Shown: positions 54,268 to 63,796, counted from the first letter of the stretch. The stretch is 64,000 nucleotides of DNA from CAWCQC01 sp963819905 (GCA_963819905.1 CAWFXP010000011.1:1-64000); one strand, 5' to 3'. Program-made: numbers and translations. Notes: generated by a model not told the origin, from the sequence alone.

Positions 54268-55443
54268 ATGACCCAGGTGCAGGAACTCACGAAGGACCGG
54301 ACGAACGGGCACCGGCCCGAGCTCGTCCCGAGCCCGCTCTTGCCCGACGGGTACGTCGTCCCCGCGTCCCGCTGGACCCATCCGTCGACGACGATGCGGC
54401 GCCTGCTCGAGACGGAGCCCTACCTGTTCGGGCCGGGCGTGTACGACCCGATGGGGGCCCAGCTCGTCATGTACCACGGCTTCAAGGCCGTGTACTTCTC
54501 CGGCTACTCCTTCGCGATCGGGCATCTCGGCACGACCGACATGGACATCTACGACAGCGTCGAGATCGCCGACGCCGCGCGCAGGACCGTCTCGGCCCTG
54601 CGCAAGTTCCAGCTGACGATGGCGATCGGGGATCCGGAGAAGGGCATCGCTCCGCGCCATCTCGAGATCCCGCCCGTGATCGCGGACATGGACGGGGGCT
54701 ACGGGAACATCTTCAACGTCCAGCGGACGGCCGAGCTGTACGTCAACGCGGGCATCGCCGCGGCCCACATCGAGGACCAGGTTCTTCCCAAGCGGTGCGG
54801 CCACATCGGCGGCAAGGCGCTGATCCCGGCCTCGGAGATGATCGGGAAGCTGCGCATGGCGCGGGCGGTCGCCGACGACCTCGGCAACCGCGACTTCGTG
54901 ATCATCGCGCGCACGGACGGGCTCTCCGCCGTCGACGCGCCGCAGCCGGAGCGCGGGCTCGACCTGGCCGTCGACCGTGCTCTGCGCTACCTCGACACGG
55001 GCATCCCGGATCTGCTGTGGTGCGAGTTCCCGACCTCCGACCGCGGCCCGCTCGAGGCGTTCGCAGAGCAGGTCAAGGCGCGCTTCCCCGACGCTCGCTT
55101 CGCGTTCAACTGGTCGAGCTCGTTCAAGTGGTTCAACGATCCCGACCCGATCACGTTCGCCGAGCTCGGCGACCTCGGCTTCAAGTTCATCTTCATCACC
55201 CTCGGCGGCCAGCACGCGATGGGGCACGGCCTCTCGGAGCTCCTCGCGAGGATGGGCGAGGTGCAGGAGGAGGGGTACATCGAGCTCCAGCGCCTCGAAT
55301 GGGCCGAGGGCGAGGACTTCCCGACGAAGAGCCACCACTTCTTCTCCGGCGTCCCGTACCACCATCTGGTCGGCAAGGCGTTCGACGCGGCCCGCCTCGG
55401 GCAGGAGTTCGTCGAAGACCTGCCGGCCGACCGGGTCGTTTGA
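54268..55443 (+). CDS. Isocitrate lyase/PEP mutase superfamily enzyme
   Basis: The protein has 391 residues. VYDPMGAQLVMYHGFKAVYFSGYSFA, PPVIADMDGGYGN (metal Asp), AAHIEDQVLPKRCGHIGGK and FVIIARTDGL are superfamily motifs. The active-site loop reads Lys175-Arg-Cys177-Gly-His, the KRCGH form found in methylisocitrate lyases, whereas classical isocitrate lyases have KKCGH. Cys177 is the likely catalytic acid. It could be a short isocitrate lyase (glyoxylate shunt), a methylisocitrate lyase or a relative. ATG 54268 has GGAG ten bases upstream. It is likely controlled by the divergent LysR protein. Confidence 0.82.
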   Translation: MTQVQELTKDRTNGHRPELVPSPLLPDGYVVPASRWTHPSTTMRRLLETEPYLFGPGVYDPMGAQLVMYHGFKAVYFSGYSFAIGHLGTTDMDIYDSVEIADAARRTVSALRKFQLTMAIGDPEKGIAPRHLEIPPVIADMDGGYGNIFNVQRTAELYVNAGIAAAHIEDQVLPKRCGHIGGKALIPASEMIGKLRMARAVADDLGNRDFVIIARTDGLSAVDAPQPERGLDLAVDRALRYLDTGIPDLLWCEFPTSDRGPLEAFAEQVKARFPDARFAFNWSSSFKWFNDPDPITFAELGDLGFKFIFITLGGQHAMGHGLSELLARMGEVQEEGYIELQRLEWAEGEDFPTKSHHFFSGVPYHHLVGKAFDAARLGQEFVEDLPADRVV

Positions 55444-55524
55444 GCTCGAGCCGGGCTCGGATCCCGGCCAGTCTTTTCGCGGCGAGCCACGCTGCCGGTC
55501 GGATCCACTGGTAGCGTGGCTCGC

Positions 55525-55941
55525 GTGCGCGGTCTCTTCCTCGTCGGGCTAGCCATCCTCGGCCTCGCGCTCGCCGCGTGTGGCTCGGGATCGGTCTCCG
55601 ACTCGATCACGAACGCCGAGACCGAGCTCCAGGCCGCTGCCGACGACGTCCGGAAGGCGCTCGACGATCTGGGCAGCGCGGTCAACGAGGAGCTGAGGCC
55701 AGCGATCGAGGACGCGCAGGCGGCAGCGACCAGCGCCGAGGCGGCGGTCGCCGACGCGACCGAGCAGCTCGACGACGAGGCCAGGGCAGCGCTCGATCAG
55801 GCGAAGCGTGAGGTCGACGAGGCGACCCAGCAGCTCCAGGCAGAGCTCGCGACTGCGGAGGACGAGGCCAAAGCGACGCTGGAGCAGGCGATCGCCGATC
55901 TCGAGGAGCTCGCGGCCGAGATCGAGAAAGCGCTCGGGTAG
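55525..55941 (+). CDS. Coiled-coil lipoprotein
   Basis: The protein has 138 residues from GTG 55525, which has TAGCGT seven bases upstream. The frame is open from 55516. The lipoprotein signal is GLFLVGLAILGLALAAC. The rest is a long Ala/Glu/Asp-rich helix (AETELQAAADDVRKALDDL, AEAAVADATEQLDDEARAAL) predicted as a coiled coil. An envelope-spacing or tethering role is possible. No specific function is known. Confidence 0.8.
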   Translation: MRGLFLVGLAILGLALAACGSGSVSDSITNAETELQAAADDVRKALDDLGSAVNEELRPAIEDAQAAATSAEAAVADATEQLDDEARAALDQAKREVDEATQQLQAELATAEDEAKATLEQAIADLEELAAEIEKALG

Positions 55942-55979
55942 CCGGGGTCCGGGCGCGGCCGCCCGGCGGCCGACCGCGA

Positions 55980-56579
55980 TCACAGCCGGTCGACCTCGTC
56001 CCGGACGAGGGTCAGAGCTCGCGCAAGGCGCTCGCGGTTCTCGGGGGCGTTCAGCCAGCCGCTCGCCCCGGAGGGGTGAGGTAGGGGTACGGCGACGGCG
56101 TCGCCCAGCCGGAGCCGGTTTCCGATCGCGTCGGTCAGTCGTCTCACCCCGAGCACCCGCCGCGCGGCAAGCGCGCCCACCGTGACGACGAGCGCCGGGC
56201 GAACAAGGTGCAGCTCGTGCGCGAGCCAGGCAGCGCACAGATCGAGCTCGCGCGGCGAGGGGACGCGGTCGCCCCGCCCGGCCGGGCTCCGTCCCGGGTA
56301 GCAGCGCGTCACCGAGCAGCAGTAGAACGTCGTGTAGAACGCGTCCTCCTCCACGCCGAGCCAGCGACGAAGGGTTTGACCCGCTCGTCCCCGCCAGGGC
56401 CGCCCCTCCTCGCCCTCGACGATCCCGGGTGACTGCCCGACGAGCATCGCCCGTTGCCCGGGCCGTCCCTCGAAGACGGGGGGCGACTCGATCGGAAACC
56501 CGGCCTCGCCGCACGCGCGGCAGCGTCGGTTGTCGCGTTGAAGCACCGCGAGCGAGCGGTAGGAGGATTTCGCGCTCAC
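55980..56579 (-). CDS. Uracil-DNA glycosylase family protein
   Basis: The protein has 199 residues. AMLVGQSPGIVEGEEGRPWRGRAGQTL (motif A with GQSPG) and VPLPHPSGASGWLN (motif B with HPS) belong to the UDG fold. Cysteines CRACGEAG and CCSVTRCYPG may bind an iron-sulfur cluster as in family 4/5 enzymes. It would remove uracil from DNA. GTG 56579 is the first start of the frame. It is transcribed away from the hut operon. Confidence 0.82.
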   Translation of the reverse strand: MSAKSSYRSLAVLQRDNRRCRACGEAGFPIESPPVFEGRPGQRAMLVGQSPGIVEGEEGRPWRGRAGQTLRRWLGVEEDAFYTTFYCCSVTRCYPGRSPAGRGDRVPSPRELDLCAAWLAHELHLVRPALVVTVGALAARRVLGVRRLTDAIGNRLRLGDAVAVPLPHPSGASGWLNAPENRERLARALTLVRDEVDRL

Positions 56580-56671
56580 GCCTGCCGGCGGTCGCGGCCG
56601 TCTGCAGCGAGCGCGCGAACCGTGACACCTTCGCGCGTAATCGCCACGGTTCGCGTCATATTCGCGCGTCG

Positions 56672-56715
56672 CTCACCGCTACGCTGGATAGCGGGTGGAG
56701 GCGCGGGGTGGCCCC
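56672..56715. repeat. 44-bp dispersed repeat, copy 2
   Basis: One mismatch to 12538-12581. Here it lies 43 bases upstream of ftcD, on the same strand, so its TACGCT could act as an extra promoter. The same sequence elsewhere has no downstream gene on that strand. Confidence 0.75.
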
Positions 56716-56757
56716 ACGGGATCTGGCGCGAGCACGGGGTGCCTAGACTAGCCCTCC

Positions 56758-57645
56758 GTGGCCCTTCCGCTCGAATCCGTTCCGAACTTCTCGGCCGGTC
56801 GCGACGACTCGGTGGTCGAGGAGTTGCGGGTCGCGCTCTCGGCGCCGGCGCGGCTGCTCGACGTACACGTCGACGTGGATCACAACCGTTCCGTCTTCAC
56901 CCTCGTCGGCACGCCCGGAGAGCTCGTCCGAACCCTGCTCGCAGGAATCGGCCGGGCCGTCGAGGCGATCGACATCCGTGATCACGAGGGCGTCCATCCA
57001 CGCATTGGGGCTGCGGACGTCGTCCCGCTCGTCCCGATCGCTGGTAGCGCCGAGCCCGAGGCGTGCGACGCCGCCGTCGAGCTCGGCAGTCGGATCGCCA
57101 CCGAGATCGAGCTGCCGGTGTTCTTCTACGGGCTCCTGACCACCGACCGGCGCGGACCGGCGTTCTTTCGGCGGGGTGGGCCTGCGGAGCTCCAGCGCCG
57201 CATGGACAGCGGCGAAGTCACGCCTGATCGAGGGCCGGCGCGGCTTCATCCATCGGCCGGTGGGGTCCTCGTCGGTGTCCGACAGCCGCTCGTCGCGTTC
57301 AATGTCAACCTGCGGACACGTGACGTCGACGTCGCGCGAGGGATCGCCGCCGTCGTTCGTGAGCGCGATGGCGGCCTTCCTGGGGTTCGTGCCCTCGGCC
57401 TGGACCTCGAGCGGGCGGGGCTGGTACAGGTGAGCATGAACCTCGAGGATTGGGAGCGAACGCCGCCGCACGAAGTCGTCGAGCGAATCACTGCAGAGGC
57501 TGCCGCCCGAGGCGTCGAGGTCGACGGAAGCGAGCTCGTCGGACTCATGCCCGCGGGTGCGGTCGTAGCGGCAGCGGGGTACGCGCTGCGCCTGCCGGCC
57601 TTCGACCAATCCCGCGTTCTCGAGCTCCGCCTGCTCGAGGCCTAG
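56758..57645 (+). CDS. ftcD: Glutamate formimidoyltransferase
   Basis: The protein has 295 residues, the length of a stand-alone formiminotransferase without cyclodeaminase. LESVPNFSAGRDDSVVEEL, VDHNRSVFTLVG, DHEGVHPRIGAADVVPLVP (with the catalytic His) and LVAFNVNLRT are typical. It passes the formimino group of formiminoglutamate to tetrahydrofolate, the last step of histidine degradation. GTG 56758 has TAGACT eight bases upstream. It is first in the hut operon. Confidence 0.92.
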   Translation: MALPLESVPNFSAGRDDSVVEELRVALSAPARLLDVHVDVDHNRSVFTLVGTPGELVRTLLAGIGRAVEAIDIRDHEGVHPRIGAADVVPLVPIAGSAEPEACDAAVELGSRIATEIELPVFFYGLLTTDRRGPAFFRRGGPAELQRRMDSGEVTPDRGPARLHPSAGGVLVGVRQPLVAFNVNLRTRDVDVARGIAAVVRERDGGLPGVRALGLDLERAGLVQVSMNLEDWERTPPHEVVERITAEAAARGVEVDGSELVGLMPAGAVVAAAGYALRLPAFDQSRVLELRLLEA

Positions 57646-59157
57646 GTGGAGGCCGTAACCCTCACCGGCCTCGGGCTGGATGCTGCCGGACTCGAGCGGA
57701 TCGCCGCGGGTGCGCCGATCGCGCTCGATTCCGAGGCGCTCGACCGTGTAGCCCGAAACCGGGCCGGCCTCCAAGAGGCCATCGACCGCGGCGACACGAT
57801 CTACGGCGTGACGACCGGCCTGGGAGCGCTCGTCCGCGAGCGCCTGAGCTTCGACGAAGCGGTGTCGGCTCAGCGCGACGTGCTCCGCAGCCACGCGGCC
57901 GGCGTGGGTGCGCCGTTGCCGACGGAGATCGTGCGCGCCGCGCTGGCCGTCCGGCTGAACGGCTTGCTGCGTGGGCGATCCGGCATCCGTCCGGCCGTGG
58001 TCGAGCTCGGCGCGAGACTGCTGAACGCAGGCCTGACCCCGGTCGTCCCTCGCACCGGATCGCTCGGAGCCAGCGGCGACCTCGCGCCGTCGGCTCACGC
58101 CTTTCTCGCCCTCGTGGGCGAAGGCTGGGTCGTCGACGCGAACGGCGAGCGTGTCGCGGCAGCCGAAGCGCTGCGAGCCGCCGGGCTCGAGCCGATCGAG
58201 CTCGCCCCCAAAGAGGCACTTGCGCTCGTCAACGGAACCCACTTCATGGCGGCCATCGGCTCGCTGCTCGCGTTACGGTCGCAACGCTTTCTCGACAGCG
58301 CAGATGCGGTTGCCGCGCTCTCGCTCGACGCTCTCCGCGGTGAGCCGGCCGCCTTCGACGAGCGCGTTCACGCCCTCCGCCCGCTTCCCGGGCAGATCAG
58401 AACCGCAGCCGTCATCCGGGCTCTCACGGCGGGCTCCGAGCGGCTCGGGACGCGCGAACGCGACATCCAGGACGCCTACTCCCTGCGGTGCGTGCCCCAG
58501 GTCCACGGAGCGGCACGGGAGGCGGTCGAGTTCTGCTCGCGGCTCACGGCCATCGACCTGAACGCGGTTACGGACAACCCGATCGTATTCGACGACCCCA
58601 TCGACGTCGTCTCGGCAGGGAACTTTCACGGGCAGAGCCTTGCGCTCGCGTTCGACGTACTCCGCCTCGGGCTCACCGATGTCGCTGTGATCTCGGAGCG
58701 CCGGACCTTCCGGCTCCTGTCGCCGTCGCTGAACCACGGCCTCCCTGCCTTTCTCAGTCCGGAAGCCGGCCGGTCGAGCGGGTACATGGTGGCCCAGTAC
58801 ACGGCCGCCGCCCTCCTCGGCGAGTTGCGCGTGCTCGGGCAGCCGGTCAGCATCGACTCGGTGCCGACCTCCGACAACCAGGAGGATCACGTGAGCATGG
58901 GCATGACCGGCGCGCTCCTCTCCCTCGAGGCGGCCGAGAGGGCCGAGACGGTTGTCGCGATCGAGGCGGTCTGCGCCGCGCAGGCGCTCGACCTGATCCC
59001 GGGCCGGCCGGGAGACGGCGTGGCCGACGTCCATCGCCTCGTTCGCGAGCGGATCGAGCCGCTCGTCGAGGATCGCCCGCCTGCGACGGACATCGAGGCA
59101 GCCTGCGAGCTGGTCAGGTCGGGCGCACTGGCCGCCGTCGTGGCGCGACTGTCGTGA
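57646..59157 (+). CDS. hutH: Histidine ammonia-lyase
   Basis: The protein has 503 residues. The Ala142-Ser143-Gly144 triad in TGSLGASGDLAPSAH forms the MIO prosthetic group that eliminates ammonia from histidine to give urocanate. YGVTTGLGALV, NGTHFM, DAYSLRCVPQVHG and DNQEDHVSMG are family marks. GTG 57646 directly follows the ftcD stop (TAGGTG). Its stop overlaps the next start in GTGA. Confidence 0.95.
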   Translation: MEAVTLTGLGLDAAGLERIAAGAPIALDSEALDRVARNRAGLQEAIDRGDTIYGVTTGLGALVRERLSFDEAVSAQRDVLRSHAAGVGAPLPTEIVRAALAVRLNGLLRGRSGIRPAVVELGARLLNAGLTPVVPRTGSLGASGDLAPSAHAFLALVGEGWVVDANGERVAAAEALRAAGLEPIELAPKEALALVNGTHFMAAIGSLLALRSQRFLDSADAVAALSLDALRGEPAAFDERVHALRPLPGQIRTAAVIRALTAGSERLGTRERDIQDAYSLRCVPQVHGAAREAVEFCSRLTAIDLNAVTDNPIVFDDPIDVVSAGNFHGQSLALAFDVLRLGLTDVAVISERRTFRLLSPSLNHGLPAFLSPEAGRSSGYMVAQYTAAALLGELRVLGQPVSIDSVPTSDNQEDHVSMGMTGALLSLEAAERAETVVAIEAVCAAQALDLIPGRPGDGVADVHRLVRERIEPLVEDRPPATDIEAACELVRSGALAAVVARLS

Positions 59158-60494
59158 CCGGCCCGCTGACCGTGCGTCGCCTATCGGAGCTCACGGCTGA
59201 GGACCGTCATCGGCTGCTCGACCGGTCTCTCTCACGGATCTTCGACGAGGAGCTCGCCGCACAGGTACGCGCCATCGTCGAGGACGTTCGGCTGCACGGT
59301 GACGCCGCCGTCGTTCGGGCGCTGACGACCCATGACAAGGTCGACTGCCCGCCCGACCGACTCCGCGTCTCCGAGGAGGAGTTCGTTGCCGCCCGCGGTC
59401 GCGTGGGCGACGACCTCGTGCGGGCGATCCGCCAGGGGATCACCAACATCCGCGCCTTCAACAAGCGCGTGCTCGACGGCGCCTCGTGGACGAAGGAGAT
59501 CGCGCCCGGGCTCCTCATCGGAGAACAGGCGCGGCCGATCGAGTCCGTTGCCCTCTTCGTCCCGAGCGGGAAGGGCTCCTTCCCGTCGGTGCTGATGCAG
59601 ATCGGGACGCCGGCGGTCGTCGCCGGTGTTCCACGGATCATCGTCATGGTGCCGCCGAGCGGGCTCGGGATCGAGGTCGATCCGGCGGTGCTGGTCGTTG
59701 CGCAGGAGCTCGGGCTGACCGACGTGTTTCGCGTCAACGGACCGGCCGGCGTCGCCGCAGCGGCGGTCGGCACGGAGTCGATCCCCCGTGCGCGCATGAT
59801 CGTCGGGCCTGGCAGCCCGGCCGTCACGGCGGCACAGATCCAGGTGCAGGCACTCGGGTGCGCCACGGTCATGCTGTTCGGGCCCTCCGAGAGCATGGTC
59901 ATCGCCGACGACGTCGCCGATGTGGCCGTGCTCGCAGCCGATCTCCTGAACGAGGCCGAGCACGGGGCCGATTCGGCAACCATGCTCGTGACGCCCTCCG
60001 AGGCGTTGGTCGCCGCTGTCCAGGTCGAGCTCCGGCGCCAGCTCGCGGCGCTTCCCGAGCCTCGGCGCGGATTCGCGGCGTCCGCGCTCTCCGTGTTCGG
60101 AGGCGCTCTGCTCGTGAGCGATCTCGCCGAGGCGTGCGCCTTCGCCAACGACTACGCCCCGGAGCACCTGCAAGTCGTTACCGACGAGCCCGAAGCGCTT
60201 CTGCCCGCGCTCGACCATGCGGGCGAGATCCTGCTCGGGCCGACTCCCTTCTCCGTCGCCAACTACGTGCTGGGAGTGCCGGCGACGTTGCCGACCGGTG
60301 GGTACGCGAAGGTGTCGTCGGGGGTCACCGCCCGCACCTTCACGAAGATCAGCTCGATCGGCCGCACTTCACCCGAGGCGCTCGCGCGCCTTGCTCCGGC
60401 CGTCGTCGCTCTGGCCGAGCACGAGGGCTTTCCGGCCCACGCGAACGCGGTTCGCGTACGGGGTCTGCCGGGGCCGACCGACTGGGCCTCGTGA
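59154..60494 (+). CDS. HisD-family dehydrogenase inside the hut operon, with altered active-site positions
   Basis: The protein has 446 residues, colinear with histidinol dehydrogenase: FVPSGKGSFPSVLMQIGTPAVVAG, IVGPGSPAVTAA, NDYAPEHLQV with the catalytic Glu337/His338, and a C-terminal His429 in FPAHANAV. From memory of the E. coli enzyme, zinc ligand Gln259 corresponds to Glu267 (LNEAEHG), zinc ligand Asp360 to Asn370 (VANYVLG) and substrate His367 to Ala377. So true histidinol oxidation is doubtful. It may act on another imidazole or polyol alcohol. It lies between hutH and hutU, coupled on both sides (GTGA and TGATG). Confidence 0.8.
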   Translation: MTGPLTVRRLSELTAEDRHRLLDRSLSRIFDEELAAQVRAIVEDVRLHGDAAVVRALTTHDKVDCPPDRLRVSEEEFVAARGRVGDDLVRAIRQGITNIRAFNKRVLDGASWTKEIAPGLLIGEQARPIESVALFVPSGKGSFPSVLMQIGTPAVVAGVPRIIVMVPPSGLGIEVDPAVLVVAQELGLTDVFRVNGPAGVAAAAVGTESIPRARMIVGPGSPAVTAAQIQVQALGCATVMLFGPSESMVIADDVADVAVLAADLLNEAEHGADSATMLVTPSEALVAAVQVELRRQLAALPEPRRGFAASALSVFGGALLVSDLAEACAFANDYAPEHLQVVTDEPEALLPALDHAGEILLGPTPFSVANYVLGVPATLPTGGYAKVSSGVTARTFTKISSIGRTSPEALARLAPAVVALAEHEGFPAHANAVRVRGLPGPTDWAS

Positions 60495-62189
60495 TGACGC
60501 AGGGCTCGTCGCACGCGATCGTCGAGGCGCTCTGCGGGAATCTCTCGGCAATCCAGGCTCCCCGAGGCAAGCAGCTGAACGCGCGGTCGTGGCAGACAGA
60601 GGCGCCGCTTCGCATGCTTCTGAACAACCTCGACCCCGAGGTGGCCGAGCATCCCGAGAAGCTCGTCGTCTACGGCGGCTCCGGGCGTGCCGCTCGGTCG
60701 CACCAGGCGTTGAGGGGAATCGTGCGCGCCCTCCTCGAGCTCGGGGACGACGAGACGCTGCTCGTGCAGTCCGGGAAGGCCGTCGGCGTGTTCCGTACGC
60801 ATCCGCCACGCGCCACGTGTCCTGATCGCGAACGCGCTCGTCGTGCCGAAGTGGGCGACCTGGGAGGAGTTCCGCCGGCTCGAAGCGCTCGGATTGACGA
60901 TGTACGGGCAGATGACCGCGGGCAGCTGGATCTACATCGGTACGCAGGGAATCCTCCAGGGCACGTACCAGACGTTCGCGGCCGCGGGGGAGAGGCACTT
61001 CGGCTCGGCCGATCTCTCGGGCAGGACGATCCTGACGGCCGGGCTCGGCGGCATGGGCGGGGCCCAGCCACTGGCTGCGACGATGTGCGGTGCTGCGATC
61101 CTCTGCGTCGAGGTCGATCCGTCACGACTCGAGCGGCGTCTGGCGACCGGGTACCTCGACGAAGCGGCGGAGTCGCTCGACGACGCCCTCGATCGGGTTC
61201 GCCGAGCTGCGCTCGAGCGGCGGCCGCTATCGGTCGGCCTGCTCGGAAACGCGGCGCTCGTCTACCCGGAGCTCGCCCGAAGGGGCGAGCACTTCGACCT
61301 CGTTACGGATCAGACGGCGGCTCACGACCCGCTGACCGGCTACGTCCCTTCGGAGATCCCCATCGAGGACGCCGCGTGGTACCGGGAGCAGCGTCCAGAG
61401 GACTACCTTCGTCTCGCGCGGGCCTCGATTGTGGAACACGTTTCCGCCATGCTCGAGTTCGTCCGACAGGGGAGCTATGTTTTCGATTATGGCAACAACC
61501 TGAGAGGGGAGGCGCGCGAGGCCGGAGTCGAGGACGCATTCACATACCCGGGCTTTGTCCCGGCCTACATACGTCCGCTCTTCTGCCGCGGCATCGGGCC
61601 GTTCCGGTGGGCGGCGCTGTCCGGGGATCCGGCAGACATCTGGGCGATCGACGAGGAGCTCGCCCGGCTGTTTCCGGACGACGGGCTTCTCCAGACGTGG
61701 CTCACGCTCGCACCGGCGAGGGTCGCGTTTCAGGGGCTCCCTGCCAGGATCTGCTGGCTCGGGTACGGCGATCGGGCGAAGGCAGGTCTCGCCATCAACG
61801 CTCTGGTGGCCGACGAGCGGGTGTCGGCGCCGGTCGTCATCGGACGCGACCACCTCGACGCCGGCTCCGTTGCCTCTCCGTTTCGGGAGACCGAGGCGAT
61901 GGCCGACGGCTCGGACGCCATTGCCGACTGGCCGATTCTCAACGCGCTCGTCAACACGGCCGCGGGCGCGACATGGGTGTCCGTCCATCACGGTGGCGGG
62001 GTCGGCATCGGGAACTCCATCCACGCCGGGATGGTGGTTGTTGCCGACGGAACCTCCGAGGCCGAGGAGCGACTCGAGCGGGTGCTCACCGCGGATCCCG
62101 GAACCGGCGTGATCCGTCACCTCGACGCCGGCTACGAGGACGCGGTCGTCGCGGCACAGCGGCACGGCCTCGGTTTCCCGAACGCCTGA
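60494..62189 (+). pseudogene. hutU: Urocanate hydratase, one single-base frameshift
   Basis: Frame 1 reads LNARSWQTEAPLRMLLNNLDPEVAE and VVYGGSGRAARSH. After VFRTHP one extra C near 60805 shifts the frame. Frame 2 continues VLIANALVVPKWATWEEFRRL, GQMTAGSWIYIGTQGILQGTYQTF, TAGLGGMGGAQPLAATM (NAD-binding loop) and DQTAAHDPLTGYVP to the stop at 62189. The restored protein of about 564 residues is the normal HutU size. It uses NAD+ to hydrate urocanate to imidazolonepropionate. Start ATG 60494 overlaps the preceding stop. Confidence 0.9.
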
Positions 62190-63459
62190 TGGTGGCCGCG
62201 GCGACGCTGGAGAGCGACCGCGCTACCCGCCTCCTCATCCGGGATCTCGCCCAGCTCGCCACGCCGGAGGGACACGCCGCTCCCCTGCGTGGAGCGGCCC
62301 TCGGGCAGGTCGAGGTGATCGAGAACGCGTACGTCCTCTGCGAGGGTGGTCGCGTTACCGCGGTGGGGCGCATGCGAGATCTCGAGCGCGTTCGCGGCGA
62401 GGAGCCGATCGAGATCGACGGTCGCGGGCGGTGTGCGGTGCCGGGCCTGGTCGACTGCCACACGCACCCGTGCTTCGGCGGTGATCGGGTCGAGGAGTAT
62501 GCGCTGCGCGCTCGCGGAGCGAGCTACGAGGAGCTCCATGCCGCCGGTGGCGGGATCCTGAGCACGGTCGGTGCGACTCGTGCGCTCGACTCGGCGGGCA
62601 TGCGGGCGCGGGTCGAGCGCCACCGACGCTGGATGCTCGAGCACGGCACGACGACGTTCGAGGGAAAGTCCGGCTACGGGCTCGACCGCGAGACCGAGCT
62701 GCGCTCCCTCGAGGCCGTCCGGGACGCCGGCGGGGTGCCGACGTGGCTGGGCGCGCACGCGGTACCGCCGGAGTTCGACTCAGCCGACGAGTACCTGGAC
62801 TTCGCGATCGCCGAGGTGCTGCCGGAGGCTGCCGTGATCGCGGAGGCGGCGGACGTGTTCCTCGAGCGGGGAGCGTTCGATGCTCGTCAGGCGCGACGGT
62901 ATCTGGAGGCGTCGAGCGCCTCGGGGCTCGCGCTGCGGCTCCACGGGGATCAGTTCACGGAGTCGGGCGCCGTTCCCCTCGCGGTCGAGCTCGGTGCGCG
63001 GAGCGTCGACCATCTGGAGGCAACCGGTCCCGGAGGGCGTGGCCACGCTGGCGGCGAGCGACGTCGTCGGCGTCCTCCTCCCGGCGAGCGCGCTGTTTCT
63101 CGACCGTCCGATGCCGCCTGCACGGGCGCTGGTGGATGCAGGCGCAGCCGATCGCGCTCGCGACCGATTTCAATCCCGGGAGCGCGTTCTGCGAGAGTCT
63201 TCCCATCGTGTGCGCGCTCGCGTGCACCAAGCTCGGGCTCGGCCCCGCGGAGGCGCTCGCGGCATGCACGGTCAACGCAGCGCACGTGCTCGGTCGCGCG
63301 GGCGACATCGGTCGGATCGCGCCCGGGTACGCGGCCGATCTCGTGCTTCTCGATGCGCCGGACTGGCGGTATCTGGCCTACCACCTCGGAACCGACCACG
63401 TGTCTCTCGTCATCCAGCGCGGCCGGCCGGTCGAGACGGGACGATCGCTCGTCGGGTAA
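62189..63459 (+). pseudogene. hutI: Imidazolonepropionase, two apparent frameshifts
   Basis: ATG 62189 overlaps the hutU stop (TGATG). Frame 1 carries VPGLVDCHTHPCFGGDRVEEYALR (metal-binding HTH), GTTTFEGKSGYGLD and ALRLHGDQFTESGAV (metal His). Shifts near 63028 and 63150 bring PEGVATLAASDVVGVLLPA and then PIALATDFNPGS (metal Asp), LACTKLGLGPAEALAACTVNAA and the stop at 63459. The restored length of about 420 residues is normal. It hydrolyses imidazolonepropionate to formiminoglutamate, the substrate of FtcD. Confidence 0.9.
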
Positions 63460-63512
63460 AGGGGCCGTTCGCCACGCCGGCGCTCGTCCACGGCTTCCAC
63501 GGATTCACCTGC

Positions 63513-63518
63513 GATAAT
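63513..63518 (+). promoter_or_regulatory. Leaderless -10 box ahead of a minicistron
   Basis: GATAAT stands six bases before GTG 63525. The same context, CCTGCGATAATC, recurs at 63838-63848 before ATG 63855. Confidence 0.6.
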
Positions 63519-63524
63519 CGGCGC

Positions 63525-63557
63525 GTGACCGAGCGCCGACCCGAGCCGACAGCCTGA
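63525..63557 (+). CDS. Ten-codon leader minicistron
   Basis: GTG 63525 to TGA 63557 encodes VTERRPEPTA. The stop overlaps the ATG of the next gene as TGATG. A leaderless minicistron handing ribosomes to the membrane protein gene is inferred from the -10 spacing. Confidence 0.4.
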   Translation: MTERRPEPTA

Positions 63558-63796
63558 TGCCCTGGTGGGGCCCCCTGGCGATCATCGGCGGCGCGCTCTG
63601 CGGCGCCGTCGTCGCCTACCTGCTCCTCTACGGGACTGGATCCAAGGCGCCGGCCCCGAGCGAGCGTGAGGCGAGGCTGGGCTACAAGACGACGGAGACG
63701 ACGAACTACGCGCGCTGGAATCCGGTCGCGTTCGTCGTCGTCTTCGCCATCGTCGCTCTCATCGTCGGCCTCGCCATCGGTCTCGCGGCCGACTGA
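63557..63796 (+). CDS. Small two-span membrane protein
   Basis: The protein has 79 residues: MPWWGPLAIIGGALCGAVVA and YLLLYG form the first helix, a charged middle part carries PSEREARLGYKTTETTNYARW, and FVVVFAIVALIVGLAIGLAA forms the second. No function is known. The ATG overlaps the stop of a ten-codon leader. Confidence 0.75.
   Translation: MPWWGPLAIIGGALCGAVVAYLLLYGTGSKAPAPSEREARLGYKTTETTNYARWNPVAFVVVFAIVALIVGLAIGLAAD

Noticed and set aside
59486..63517. A 1343-codon open frame across hisD, hutU and hutI
   Set aside because: Its first two thirds are an out-of-phase reading of high-GC genes. Only the part after 62189 is a real protein (start of HutI).
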